Positions 8,584 through 17,015 are shown, numbered from the stretch's first letter. The stretch is DNA of 64,000 nt from Vibrio gelatinilyticus (GCF_022836845.1 NZ_JAJNNZ010000003.1:372001-436000), one strand, 5' to 3'. Numbers and translations are program-made. Notes: generated by a model not told the origin, from the sequence alone.

Positions 8584-8832
8584 CTAGTTGATTCGACCAG
8601 CGCCGTTTCGGACAAGATCTTTACCATTTTCAAAAACATCATCGGTTACCCAGCGCGCCAAAAGAAGTTTGTGATTGGCGTCAAAAACCGCGATAAAGTG
8701 TCGGCCATCAGCATTATTGGTTGCCATTCCTATCCCAGCAACACCTTCTAAACCCAGTCCCCCGTTTTCTACGGAAAGTATAAATTGCTCTAGGTCCTGT
8801 AAGTTATCAATTACATCTTTGCTGTCTGTCAT
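8584..8832 (-). CDS. Hypothetical small protein, 82 residues
   Basis: Not recognised. The start at 8832 (MTDSKDVIDNLQDLEQFILS) is chosen because AAGAGAG lies 5 nt upstream; longer starts lack a binding site. The N-terminal third is a likely helix; the middle (GLEGVAGIGMATNN) is glycine-rich, followed by the beta-like HFIAVFDANHKLLLARWV. The product is soluble, without signal peptide. It is monocistronic, 151 bp before the DUF302 gene on the same strand. Confidence 0.55.
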   Translation of the reverse strand: MTDSKDVIDNLQDLEQFILSVENGGLGLEGVAGIGMATNNADGRHFIAVFDANHKLLLARWVTDDVFENGKDLVRNGAGRIN

Positions 8833-9043
8833 GATTTCTCTCTTTTTTTTTGCATCATAATTAGCGCAGTGTTCGCTAGGCTCAAAGCACACGCACAGTA
8901 AGGTGTGAAAAACGCCGTAATAGTAACAAAATTCTTAGCGTGTACGCGACAAAGAATATTTTTAAGGCGAAAGAGCAACTAGCCAGAAAGCGCACCTTGA
9001 GCACTGTCTGGCCATGAGACTTAAGACCTTAGAGTAATGATTA

Positions 9044-9430
9044 TTAACTTAGAGCTGCGCGAACTCGTAAGAGCTTCTCTTTCACTTGAGCGGCTAAGCC
9101 TTGTACATCCGGATGGTTTACAAGCTTGAGTACGGCCTCAGGATCCATGAAAGAAACGGTAATCGATAGGTCTTCTTCTTCTCTAACGACCACATTACAC
9201 GGCAATAGCAAACCAATATCCGGTTCCGCGGAAATGGCTTGATTGGCAAGGGTAGGGTTGCATGCACCTAGAATAATGTAGGGGCGTTTATCAACATCGA
9301 GTTTCTTTTTAAGAGTGGCTTTAACATCGATTTCGGTAAGAATGCCAAACCCCTCTTTTGCGAGCTCTTGCGTCACGCTTTCGATCGCCTCGTCATAACT
9401 GCCATTAAACTTGGTTGAAAATCCGTACAT
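9044..9430 (-). CDS. DUF302 domain protein
   Basis: A 128-residue single-domain DUF302 protein. Diagnostic features are the start YGFSTKFNGSYDEAIESVTQELAKEGFGILTEIDV (ferredoxin-like beta-alpha-beta), the GACNPTLANQAI segment with the conserved Cys-Asn-Pro, and LLLPCNVVVRE with the second conserved Cys. These cysteines are typical of the family, whose function is not established. No signal peptide. A spaced AGG lies before the ATG. The IS3 element begins 118 bp upstream of this gene, so its promoter region is close to the insertion. Confidence 0.85.
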   Translation of the reverse strand: MYGFSTKFNGSYDEAIESVTQELAKEGFGILTEIDVKATLKKKLDVDKRPYIILGACNPTLANQAISAEPDIGLLLPCNVVVREEEDLSITVSFMDPEAVLKLVNHPDVQGLAAQVKEKLLRVRAALS

Positions 9431-9578
9431 ATATAGCCTCCAATAAATGCTGTGATGGGCAACTAAGGCTTATTGTAGGCTATTTTCCGGTACTCATTGT
9501 GTGTTCGATAGGCTTGGTGACGATTTTGTGCTGTGTACCAAACTAAGGTGATCTGCTCCAGCCAGACTGGACACTTCA

Positions 9579-10430
9579 TTAAGCGACATTTTGATTTTCA
9601 AAGTTAACTGGGCTTAGATACCCAAGAGCACTGTGCCTTCTTGTTCGATTATAATCAACCTCTATGTATTCAAAGATTGTTTGGCGCATCCCGTCTCGCA
9701 TCATGATCGGTTCATACTGGATCGCTTCAACTTTCATTGAATGGAAGAAGCTCTCAACACAAGCATTGTCCCAGCAGTTTCCTTTCCTACTCATACTTTG
9801 CTTTAGATTATAAGCAGTTATGAGGTCTCGATAATCTTTTGAGCAGTACTGACTACCTCGGTCACTATGAACGATAACCTGCTCAGGGAATCCTCGACGG
9901 AACAAGGCCATTGATAACGCATCGCAAACCAGAGTTGCCGTCATCCTGGTATCCATAGACCAACCGACTACTTGCCTTGAATAAAGGTCAATGATTACCG
10001 CCAAATACAGCCAACCTTCACTTGTCGCCACATAGGTGATGTCTCCCGCCCACTTTTGATTCGGAGCCTCAGCGTTAAAGTCCTGAGCCAGCAGGTTCGG
10101 AGCCACTGGCATTTTATGTTTGCTGTCCGTCGTACACTTAAACTTACGTGCCGCTTTCGGCGTTAAATCCTGTCGCTTCATACTGGCGGCAATGGTTTTA
10201 ACATTACGGTTATCACCGTTCTCAGCCAGCTCTTTTTGGATGCGCCTTGAGCCATCACGGCCTTTGCTATTGTCAAAAGCTTCTTTGACCTTCGTATCAA
10301 GCTCTTGGCGAGTTACCTCGCGCTGGACGGTCTTGTGGCGATGCTTAATCCAGTAATAAAACCCACTTCGTGAAACGCAGAACACCTTAGCCATGCGGAC
10401 AACACTGAAGCACAGCAGGTGTTCGAGCAT
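9579..10430 (-). CDS. IS3-family transposase OrfB (catalytic part)
   Basis: The 283-residue frame from ATG 10430 contains an HTH-21 region (RDGSRRIQKELAENG) and the rve integrase core with a complete DDE triad: Asp in WAGDITYVAT, Asp in VIVHSDRGSQY, and Glu in NCWDNACVESFFHS. The C-terminal TRRHSALGYLSPVNFE is typical of the family. The frame stays open upstream of this ATG as KKGHLLREKPKVDYYEF, back to an A6G slippery site, so the functional protein is the OrfAB fusion made by -1 frameshifting. No disrupting stop is seen, so the transposase looks intact. Confidence 0.92.
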   Translation of the reverse strand: MLEHLLCFSVVRMAKVFCVSRSGFYYWIKHRHKTVQREVTRQELDTKVKEAFDNSKGRDGSRRIQKELAENGDNRNVKTIAASMKRQDLTPKAARKFKCTTDSKHKMPVAPNLLAQDFNAEAPNQKWAGDITYVATSEGWLYLAVIIDLYSRQVVGWSMDTRMTATLVCDALSMALFRRGFPEQVIVHSDRGSQYCSKDYRDLITAYNLKQSMSRKGNCWDNACVESFFHSMKVEAIQYEPIMMRDGMRQTIFEYIEVDYNRTRRHSALGYLSPVNFENQNVA

Positions 10431-10444
10431 AAATTCGTAGTAAT

Positions 10445-10726
10445 CTACTTTAGGTTTTTCGCGAAGTAGGTGGCCTTTTTTACGATATCTAGCTCTTCCG
10501 CTTGCTCAGCCAATTGCCTTTTGAGTTTGGCAACTTCAGCGGCTAGATCTTTTTCTCGCTGACTGGTACTGGTGTCGCTCTTAACTGCCTTACGCCAACC
10601 ATAGATCTGGGATTCGTGTAGCGACAGTTGCCTCGCTGCCGCAGCTACTCCCACTTTCTCTGCTAGTTTCAGGGCTTCTGCTTTAAATTCAGGGGAATGG
10701 ATAATACGTTTTTTCTTGTTTGTCAT
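10445..10726 (-). CDS. IS3-family transposase OrfA (DNA-binding part)
   Basis: A 93-residue protein with a helix-turn-helix (FKAEALKLAEKVGVAAAARQLSLHESQIYGWRK, about 13-45) and a leucine-zipper coiled coil (about 60-82, EKDLAAEVAKLKRQLAEQAEEL), as usual for IS3 OrfA. The start ATG at 10726 has GAGG upstream. Near the 3' end the mRNA reads GTAAAAAAGG, where ribosomes can slip -1 into orfB. OrfA alone usually represses the element's promoter and the fusion carries out transposition. Confidence 0.92.
   Translation of the reverse strand: MTNKKKRIIHSPEFKAEALKLAEKVGVAAAARQLSLHESQIYGWRKAVKSDTSTSQREKDLAAEVAKLKRQLAEQAEELDIVKKATYFAKNLK
10475..10481 (-). promoter_or_regulatory. Programmed -1 frameshift site of the IS3 element
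   Basis: On the minus strand the heptamer AAAAAAG lies in the overlap of orfA and orfB. Reading -1 there joins ...DIVK to KKGHLLREKP and continues through OrfB without a stop, which is the standard IS3 expression mechanism. Confidence 0.8.
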
Positions 10727-10788
10727 GGTTCACCTCGTTAGTGATTGTACTCACTTAACTCGGTCTCCAAAACTGCTGGTGCGGATCA

Positions 10789-10982
10789 GTGTAGATCGCA
10801 CAAGAATTTCTGAACAGGAATTTACTCAAGTAACAACCTATACAGAGCAACTTAAGAAGCGTAAAAGAAGAACCATTGCTGTTTTTTATCGACCAGAAAT
10901 GAAAGTGGATCCAGCATGGGATATTTTTACTTCCGAAAAGCGCTTGAGTAGTGCCAGTAAAGTGGAGGCCCCTAGTGAATAA
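10789..10982 (+). pseudogene. 3' remnant of a gene truncated by the IS element
   Basis: The frame emerging from the IS right end encodes about 60 residues, including RISEQEFTQVTTYTEQLKKR and RTIAVFYRPEMKVDPAW, and ends at TAA 10980-10982. It has no start of its own outside the IS. The next gene (PstS-like) starts at a GTG inside its last codons, so the two were translationally coupled. The family is not recognised from this tail; it looks like the basic C-terminus of a soluble protein. Confidence 0.6.
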
Positions 10983-11886
10983 ACGCTGTTATTTGTTAAT
11001 GACTTTTATGTTGGTTCACGTTTCTGCGTTAGCCAGAGCACAGTCGCCAAACTCAGTTGTTGCTGTAGAGCCAAATCTAGTGCCTTTGATGAAGGCTTTA
11101 GTTGAGGAAAGGCAGCTCGATATTCGTGTTATCGGTAGCGAAGATGTGCCGTTTAGTATTACCAATCAAAGATTTAAAATGGGGATCAGCTCTAAAAAGT
11201 GGCAAGATCGAGAAATAGCGCAATTCCAACAAAAGTTTGGCTATAAACCAACCGAGCTGTATTTCACCGCCGATGTTATTGCGATCCTAAGTAATGAGAA
11301 ACATAGCGGTCAGAAAATTACCCTTGCCGAAGTAAAAAAGCTCTTCGGCTGTAATCCATCTCCAGAGGTAATACGCTGGAAAAATGACGATGGTAGCTCA
11401 GGTGATCCTCTGGTTCCGTTTGCCATTGATAAACAATTGGTTATGCATGAAGAGTTTTCAAGTTGGGTAGCTTGTGGCGAAAGTAATTATGTTGCCACTC
11501 AGTTTTTGGCAGACCAGCCCGCGTTCGAAAAAAAATTGAGTTCGCAAGATGGAGCAATTGGTTATGTGGTCTACACCGATCAGTTTGAGAATAGTCACCC
11601 ATTAAAAATCATCGATGATCTGGGCGAAAGCTACGATGTTAATAAGGAAACAATCCTTTCGGGAAGATACCCATTGGCGAGTGTCTATTATATGTACCTC
11701 AATTTACCCCCTAATCGAGAGTATTTTAACGAGTAGGAAGAGTTTTTTGTTGGTTTAACGCTATCTGACAATTCGAAAGCTGTACTCAATCAGTTCGGTT
11801 TTATTAGCTTACCCAAAGAAGCCATTCATCGTAACCGCATCCGATTGCGATTGGAGCAGCCGATAATCGAAGGCGGCTATAAATAA
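10975..11886 (+). pseudogene. PstS-like phosphate-binding protein gene interrupted by an in-frame TAG
   Basis: GTG 10975 with GGAGG six bases upstream starts a protein with a signal peptide (cleavage near ALARA) and a PstS-like fold: VGSEDVPF-like opening (IGSEDVPFSI), ITLAEVKKLFGC, GDPLVPFAID, SSQDGAIGYVVYTD and the tail YYMYLNLPPNREY. The reading frame meets TAG at 11734-11736, yet continues in the same frame for 49 more codons to TAA 11886 with the expected ending (ALTLS-like ...LNQFGFISLPKEA). So one nonsense mutation (CAG to TAG would suffice) removes the last helix region. A 253-residue truncated product is possible. The upstream coupled gene is also broken by the IS, so this unit is decaying. 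Confidence 0.8.
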
Positions 11887-11904
11887 GCTAGCGACAAACA
11901 GGTA

Positions 11905-11953
11905 AATAAAGGGCTCTAATGACACTAACATGAGCCATGTAGAACCCTTTATT
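11905..11953. terminator. Bidirectional terminator between the PstS-like gene and malS
   Basis: AATAAAGGGCTCT and AGAACCCTTTATT pair with one mismatch around a 23-nt loop. A/T-rich flanks on both sides suit the two convergent genes. Confidence 0.6.
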
Positions 11954-11957
11954 AATT

Positions 11958-14024
11958 CTAGTTACCGAAGTAGGCGACAATCACTTTATCGTTGTCAAGC
12001 TCTCTTGAAAAAACATAGGCGCTATCGTTTGGAATTTCGATGTGTTTTCCAGCACCAATTGCAGGGTGCCTATCTCGAAACTGGCCAACGGTTCGCCAGT
12101 GGCTAAGTAGCGACTTCTTCTCATTTGACAGCTCCCAAAGCATGTCAGATCGGGTACCTTGATGGAAATCATCAGCGTACGGTCCAATGTCGCGACCCAC
12201 TTCATCGCCATAATAAACTTGTACCGCCCCAGGGCTTAAGAGCAGCGCATTTGCAGCGGCTTTTTGCATATCGTGTGACTTAAATCGGCTAAAGAATAAC
12301 TCTGTATCATGGGATGACATATAGCTCACAGGGTTGAAATCACTGGCAGAATGCATCGACTGTGAATACTGCTGGTAGGTATCTGCCATTTCGGTTAAAC
12401 AAACGGCTCCCTTATCGAGCTTTTTCTGCATATCAAAGTTGATGAGTGCGTCAAAGCCATCGTCAAAGTAGGGGCTTCGATAAGCTCCGTGTCCCCAGAC
12501 CTCACCCATCATCCAGAATGGCTGGCCAGTTTGATTATTACTTGCTCGCCATTGCTCTAAACTGCTGGTGGCCTCTTGTTTAAGTCTTAGCCAAATGTCA
12601 CTTTCGACATGTTTAACCGTGTCAACTCGATAGCCATCAATACCAAAGCGTTTTACCCAATCGGTCTGCCATTCAACAAGGTAGTCAGCCACTGTGTAAT
12701 TGTTGCGAGCTTGGACGCGCGTACCAGGGTTGTTAATTAGCCATTGCGGAGGCGTAACCGTGTTGCTTGATTCGGTTTTGAAATCGGGCAGACCGGCTAA
12801 CGACAGCGTGGTGTCACTCGAACCTGGTTTATCGTAATTTGGTAGCCCGGTTCTAACCCAATCTGGACCCCACCAATTATCCCATTGCGCAGAGCTGTAA
12901 TCGATCTGTTCGTGATAGCTGTGCCAGTTTTCTTGTTTGCTTGGTGACCAGCTTGCCCAAGAGGTTGGTAATGTATTGGGTTGTTTTGTTATAGGAAGTT
13001 GGTCGAACTGCGCATCTGCGAGTGTTGAATACCCTGGATGATTGATGACTGCATCGAGCAGTATTTTTAGACCACGTTTATGGGCTTCTTCTACTAGTAG
13101 CTTTAGATCAGCGTCGTCTCCAAAACTCTGGTCAACCTTGGTGAAATCTCGCGCCCAGTATCCGTGATAACCATAAAAGGGGAATGACCCACTGTCGCCC
13201 CCTCCAACGAAACCATGAACTTGTTCAACGATGGGGGACAACCAGATCACATTGGTTCCGAGCTCCTTGATATAGTCGAGCTTGTCGATAATTCCTTTAA
13301 GATTGCCGCCATGGAAAGAGCCAATTTCTTGCATGCCGTCTTTTTGTCGTAAATAGGGTTGAGTAGAGTCAGCGTTATGAGCGTGGAATCGGTCAACCAT
13401 GATGAAATAGATATTCGCGTTTCGGTAATCGAGCTCGGTTCGCTCGATTGGTTGATCAACGACTGGCTCTAATAATACAAGGCCGCCATTGCTCGCACTT
13501 GGAGTGATCTTTACGTACCCGTTGTCCACGCGAACAACCTGATTTGAAAACACTTCTTTTAATTGCACTCCGCTTTCAAAAGTGTCGCCAATATAAATTG
13601 ATTTTTCACTAGGTGAAAAACGTTGGCATTCGACTTTCGGAATAGGTCTTTTAAAGGTAGTTTTAGTCGATTTTTTGGGTTCGCGTTTAAACAGTAGTGT
13701 ATTGTGGCTTTCATCATAGTGAAACGCGTAATCGCCTGAAAAGCGTATCTTCAATGGCAGAGTCGTTTGCTGGCTGCAATTGAGTACAATAGGTTTATTG
13801 AATTTCACTTTTTTCAAGGTTTGCTCTATGCAAGGGCCCGAAGTGTTCGATACAGTTAACTGATAATTGCCTTTAGAAATGGGAATGACCAGTGGCTGGT
13901 TGTTTTCAATAGGAAAGTCCCTTGAGGTTGTTTCGGCAGCAAGGGTTAAAAGTGGTTGCGCCAGTACGCTTGGAGTAAGCAGTATGAGGCTACTAAGACC
14001 GCTGAGTAGGGTAAGATGTTTCAT
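11958..14024 (-). CDS. malS: Periplasmic alpha-amylase, MalS type (GH13)
   Basis: A 688-residue secreted GH13 enzyme (E. coli MalS is 676) that cleaves maltodextrins in the periplasm. Residues 1-22 are a signal peptide. An N-terminal beta-rich region (25-190) precedes the barrel. The GH13 conserved regions are all seen: I LLDAVINHPG, II GYRVDTVKHV (nucleophile Asp), III MMGEVWG (acid Glu), IV YMSSHDTE (Asp). The insertion ADAQFDQLPIT...WWGPDWVRTGLPNY is MalS-specific. The product ends soon after the barrel (IVAYFGN). A GGATGA motif at 14158-14163 in the upstream region resembles half of a MalT box, so maltose-regulon control is possible but not shown. Confidence 0.9.
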   Translation of the reverse strand: MKHLTLLSGLSSLILLTPSVLAQPLLTLAAETTSRDFPIENNQPLVIPISKGNYQLTVSNTSGPCIEQTLKKVKFNKPIVLNCSQQTTLPLKIRFSGDYAFHYDESHNTLLFKREPKKSTKTTFKRPIPKVECQRFSPSEKSIYIGDTFESGVQLKEVFSNQVVRVDNGYVKITPSASNGGLVLLEPVVDQPIERTELDYRNANIYFIMVDRFHAHNADSTQPYLRQKDGMQEIGSFHGGNLKGIIDKLDYIKELGTNVIWLSPIVEQVHGFVGGGDSGSFPFYGYHGYWARDFTKVDQSFGDDADLKLLVEEAHKRGLKILLDAVINHPGYSTLADAQFDQLPITKQPNTLPTSWASWSPSKQENWHSYHEQIDYSSAQWDNWWGPDWVRTGLPNYDKPGSSDTTLSLAGLPDFKTESSNTVTPPQWLINNPGTRVQARNNYTVADYLVEWQTDWVKRFGIDGYRVDTVKHVESDIWLRLKQEATSSLEQWRASNNQTGQPFWMMGEVWGHGAYRSPYFDDGFDALINFDMQKKLDKGAVCLTEMADTYQQYSQSMHSASDFNPVSYMSSHDTELFFSRFKSHDMQKAAANALLLSPGAVQVYYGDEVGRDIGPYADDFHQGTRSDMLWELSNEKKSLLSHWRTVGQFRDRHPAIGAGKHIEIPNDSAYVFSRELDNDKVIVAYFGN

Positions 14025-14232
14025 TATTCAGTCCATCGTTATTATTATCCTAAGGCTAATCTATGCAAAAAGAATGGTGTTGACATCATTCCGAAGATCT
14101 ACGCCTTAAATCGTTGTATCGCTCACATATTTTGGTTTGGGGGCGTAGAGCGGAAGAGGATGAGTTGCTAGGTATTTCAGGCTATATTTTGCAAAGGTGA
14201 TTCAGGAATATTCGGGGTTAATAACGTTGTCT

Positions 14233-14805
14233 ATGAAGTTTGGGGCTGTCTTATTACTGCTGCTGAGTAATGTTATTTTTTTAAGTAACTTAGCCCATAG
14301 CGCAAGTTACCACTGGGTTAACTCCTATATCTCCGGGCAAACCTCACTAGCAAACAGGCCGCAACTATTAGCGTTACCCGACGTATTTGATTGTGGAGAA
14401 CAAGAGTTCGTCGAGTATTGTGTCTTTGAAGTCAATTACCGGGGTGTGGATGTCGATATTCGCTTTGTTACAAAAGATGACAAAGTGATTAAATCCATAA
14501 TCACTGCACCATTTACGACGCACGCATACAGTCAATTACAGACCAACCTACGAGTGGATGGATACCAATTAGCTGAGGTGAAAATGGGCTCTTTACACTT
14601 TAATATTCAAGAGCAAGTCGAATTGCACGGAATGTTAACCGCAGACCAAAAGCTAATAAAATTTTTGAACTCAGCTCCCATACAGGAATCTAAACTATTT
14701 ACCTGGGTCAGAAAAAATGAGATTCAGAATACGTTAGCAACAGAAACGCTATCGATGACCAGTGACGGAACGGAAATCGTCATGCTGTTAAGCACAGCCC
14801 AATAA
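14233..14805 (+). CDS. Hypothetical exported protein, 190 residues
   Basis: Not recognised. From ATG 14233 the protein has a clear signal peptide (MKFGAVLLLLLSNVIFLSNLAHSA). The mature part is beta-rich with two close cysteines (FDCGEQEFVEYC) that may form a disulphide, suiting a periplasmic location. A GTG 36 bases earlier has AAAGG upstream and is an alternative start. It is divergent from malS with a 210-bp intergenic region, so shared regulation is possible. Confidence 0.6.
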   Translation: MKFGAVLLLLLSNVIFLSNLAHSASYHWVNSYISGQTSLANRPQLLALPDVFDCGEQEFVEYCVFEVNYRGVDVDIRFVTKDDKVIKSIITAPFTTHAYSQLQTNLRVDGYQLAEVKMGSLHFNIQEQVELHGMLTADQKLIKFLNSAPIQESKLFTWVRKNEIQNTLATETLSMTSDGTEIVMLLSTAQ

Positions 14806-14829
14806 CGTTGTCACAAAATGGTCTTATGG

Positions 14830-14847
14830 TTGTCATTTCATTGTTAC
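14830..14847 (+). promoter_or_regulatory. Candidate Pho box upstream of a 30-residue ORF
   Basis: TTGTCATTTCATTGTTAC resembles the PhoB site CTGTCAT-(4)-CTGTCAY: the first half differs at one base and the second at two. It lies 48 bp upstream of the small ORF at 14895. Inference only. Confidence 0.4.
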
Positions 14848-14894
14848 ATTCAATGAGTAACTTGGAATGCGTAAGAGTGTAGAAGGAATTAACT

Positions 14895-14987
14895 ATGAAA
14901 AAAATGAGAAAAGCTCGCTTGCATCGTTGTCGAATTCAATATTGGAAAGATACTAGCCAAAAGCTAACTAAGACAAACGCACAATAA
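14895..14987 (+). CDS. Very small basic protein, 30 residues
   Basis: ATG 14895 is preceded by GAAGGAATT, a good ribosome-binding site at normal spacing. The product is strongly basic (MKKMRKARLHRCRIQYW...), with a single Cys. A terminator follows 15 bp after the stop, so a short dedicated transcript is plausible: a Pho-like box upstream, an ORF, and a terminator. No family recognised; translation is not proven. Confidence 0.5.
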   Translation: MKKMRKARLHRCRIQYWKDTSQKLTKTNAQ

Positions 14988-15002
14988 TCGAGTAACAAAC
15001 GC

Positions 15003-15039
15003 GACCAGTGGGTGATGAGAAATCGCTTGCTGGTTTTTT
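15003..15039 (+). terminator. Rho-independent terminator after the 30-residue ORF
   Basis: GACCAG and CTGGTT enclose a partly paired interior and are followed by TTTTTT. Confidence 0.65.
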
Positions 15040-15104
15040 ATTTTAAAAGTTACTTTTCTTAATAAAAAACAGCTAGACGAAAACAAATTCTCGCTCTAGA
15101 ATTC

Positions 15105-15305
15105 GCCTGTTTGGGGAGTAGTCACCCGTTTACTTATCGTCATCTCGTTAAGCTTCGCTTATCCGGTAAGTATAAGTCCTATCTAATAGCACTTTGACGA
15201 GACCAACGCATACAAATGTTTCAGTACCCACGAAGTTCCCCTCACAATTTAAGGGAAGCTTGCTGGTCGTCTGGTTATTTTGATTTGCGGAAGGTCTACC
15301 TAACA
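15105..15305 (+). ncRNA. yybP-ykoY (Mn2+) riboswitch upstream of alx
   Basis: The leader of the TerC/Alx gene carries the hallmark blocks of this aptamer in order: TTTGGGGAGTAG at 15110-15121, GACGAGACCAACGC near 15196, AATTTAAGGGAAGCTTGCTGG near 15247, and TGCGGAAGGTCTACC ending at 15300. The family senses Mn2+ and controls manganese exporters, including alx in E. coli. The 28 bp between the aptamer and the start codon include CTCCTTCCG, which can pair with the GGAGG binding site and so hide it. Confidence 0.75.
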
Positions 15306-15332
15306 CCAGCCTCCTTCCGCCTTGGAGGACTT

Positions 15333-16286
15333 ATGACCCCATTGATGTACCTGTCTTTCGGACTATTAACCACTTTACTTGTCGCTATCGATATCTACCA
15401 AACTCGTGGTGGAACAATCTCTGTAAGAAAAGCAGCGATCTGGAGTGTATTCTGGTTTGTACTTGCTTTCGTTTTTGCTGCCACAATCTACTTTTTTTGG
15501 GACGTCTATGCACCTGAAAGTAGCTATAGCGCAGAGAAAGCAACGCTCGCTTTTATAACAGGCTATTTGTTAGAGAAATCGCTGAGTGTCGATAACCTGT
15601 TTGTCTTCGCCATTATCTTCCAACAATACGCTGTCCCAGAGAAGTTACGGCCTCGTGCACTATTATGGGGTGTAATAGGAGCGTTGGTGTTACGTGCGCT
15701 GATGATCGCTGTTGGCGCGCAACTACTGGCTCAGTTTCATTGGGTGTTGTACCTGTTTGCTGCGTTTCTTATTTGGACCGGAATACAACTCACAAGAGAG
15801 ACAGGTCATGGCGAGGTTAATCCGCTTCCAGAAAAACTGTTGAGGCGACTCTTGCCCATTACGACACGCTATCAAGGAAAGGCATTGTCTGTGTTAGAAG
15901 ATGGCCAACGTCAGTTTACACCCATGTTAGTCGTTATCGTTGTAATCGCGTTTATGGACGTAATGTTTGCGTTGGATTCTATCCCTGCCATTTTCGCTGT
16001 GACTCGCGAGCCCTTTTTAGTATTGGCAGCCAATGTGTTTGCTTTGCTCGGGTTGCGTTCATTGTATTTCGTTTTACAAGGTATGATGGATAAATTCGTG
16101 TACCTAAAGCCTGCTCTTGCGTTCATTATGATTTTCATTGGCGTCAAAATGATGTTGGTAGACAGTCAGTGGCAGATCCCGACAGTTTGGTCGCTTGTGG
16201 TGGTTATCTCTGTAATGGTGTTTGCAACACTAGCCTCCGTAGTTAGAGGGAGAAATGAGCTTGTTTCAATAGATAAAGAAATATAA
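15333..16286 (+). CDS. alx: TerC-family manganese exporter Alx
   Basis: A 317-residue integral membrane protein of the TerC/Alx family; GGAGG sits just upstream of ATG 15333, so the longer open frame is leader. About nine helices are visible. The two metal-binding repeats are present: EKSLSVDNLFVFAIIF near residues 70-90 and VIAFMDVMFALDSIPAIFAV near 205-225, each with paired acidic residues in the membrane. Alx of E. coli exports Mn2+ and is induced by Mn2+ and alkaline pH through its riboswitch; the same RNA class is seen in front of this gene, which supports the assignment strongly. Confidence 0.9.
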   Translation: MTPLMYLSFGLLTTLLVAIDIYQTRGGTISVRKAAIWSVFWFVLAFVFAATIYFFWDVYAPESSYSAEKATLAFITGYLLEKSLSVDNLFVFAIIFQQYAVPEKLRPRALLWGVIGALVLRALMIAVGAQLLAQFHWVLYLFAAFLIWTGIQLTRETGHGEVNPLPEKLLRRLLPITTRYQGKALSVLEDGQRQFTPMLVVIVVIAFMDVMFALDSIPAIFAVTREPFLVLAANVFALLGLRSLYFVLQGMMDKFVYLKPALAFIMIFIGVKMMLVDSQWQIPTVWSLVVVISVMVFATLASVVRGRNELVSIDKEI

Positions 16287-16578
16287 TCCTATTTTAAGTA
16301 TTGGTAAGGATTAGATTGCTTATTGAAGCAAGTTAAAATTAACATTTTGTATACAAAAATAAGGATGCACTGCACGTCAAGTGACTATTTATTCTCCAAG
16401 TGACGCGTAAATTGCATAAATAGCCATCTTTAGTTTATTTTAATAATAGTGAGTTGTTAAGGTGTTGTTGTATTAGAAAAAGTAATCTGAAAAGGTAAAA
16501 TTTGTCATTTTTTACCCGATGAATTATTGGCTATATTTGTCTCAACGAAACGAATAACAACATTTTTGAGAGGCAATC

Positions 16579-16770
16579 ATGGCACAAGCAATGAACATCA
16601 CTAACATCGCTGTAGCGACCTCTATGGATAAGAAAACCTATTCGGTTAACATCAAAGGATTGATTGCTCACTTTCTAGATATTTTATTTGGCAAGGGTGA
16701 AGTAGAAAATACATATTACTCAAACGAATTGTCAGGTCATATGCAAAGAGATATCGGTTTACACCGCTAA
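16579..16770 (+). CDS. Small protein with DUF1127-like C-terminus, 63 residues
   Basis: ATG 16579 follows GAGAGGCAATC, a good binding site. The C-terminal half (GEVENTYYSNELSGHMQRDIGLHR) ends in the Leu-x-x-H-x-x-x-D-I-G-L pattern reminiscent of DUF1127 (YjiS-like) proteins, some of which are small RNA-binding regulators. The N-terminal half (NIKGLIAHFLDILFGKG) is amphipathic. A terminator follows 41 bp after the stop, so it is a single-gene transcript behind a 290-bp A/T-rich upstream region. Confidence 0.6.
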   Translation: MAQAMNITNIAVATSMDKKTYSVNIKGLIAHFLDILFGKGEVENTYYSNELSGHMQRDIGLHR

Positions 16771-16811
16771 TTGCTTATAAAACACAAATAGTTTTCTAGA
16801 CAAAAATTAGA

Positions 16812-16838
16812 AAAGGATGCTTTTTAAAGTATCCTTTT
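16812..16838. terminator. Terminator shared by two convergent small genes
   Basis: AAAGGATGC and GTATCCTTT form a 9-bp stem (one G-T pair), followed on the plus strand by TTTTTTTT. The stop codon of the minus-strand gene lies inside this hairpin. Confidence 0.75.
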
Positions 16839-17015
16839 TTTTATTTCGGACGCTTGTGACAATGAAAACCAAACAGGGTTAATGTCTTGCGTGTTGTAGC
16901 CTTTCACTTGCGCCGCTTTTACCACATGCTGTCTAAGACTCTCCTCACTGGATACTTCTTCGGTCTTTGTTTGGTTTACTCTCTTACTCAAGTCAAAATC
17001 AAACGGAGTCGTCAT
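16824..17015 (-). CDS. Hypothetical small protein, 63 residues
   Basis: Not recognised. The start at 17015 (MTTPFDFDLSKRVNQTK) has AGGA about eight bases upstream; ATG 17024 is an alternative but too close to that site. The product is charged and helical (SSEESLRQHVVKAAQVKG), and soluble. Its last codons form one arm of the terminator it shares with the convergent gene. Confidence 0.45.
   Translation of the reverse strand: MTTPFDFDLSKRVNQTKTEEVSSEESLRQHVVKAAQVKGYNTQDINPVWFSLSQASEIKKRIL

Larger units (their letters stand above)
9549..10788 (-). mobile_element. IS3-family insertion sequence, about 1240 bp, apparently complete
   Basis: Imperfect terminal inverted repeats bound the element: the left end begins TGATCTGCTCCAGC (9549) and the right end, read on the minus strand, begins TGATCCGCACCAGC (10788). 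Inside are orfA and orfB on the minus strand with a -1 frameshift signal. No 3-4 bp target duplication is seen: the left flank is AGG and the right flank GTG. It truncates the 5' part of a gene whose tail remains at 10789-10982, and the missing duplication suggests a deletion or rearrangement next to the element. Confidence 0.88.

Noticed and set aside
14158..14163. GGATGA as a MalT box controlling malS
   Set aside because: A single 6-mer half motif without the usual multiple, oriented boxes; mentioned only within the malS entry.
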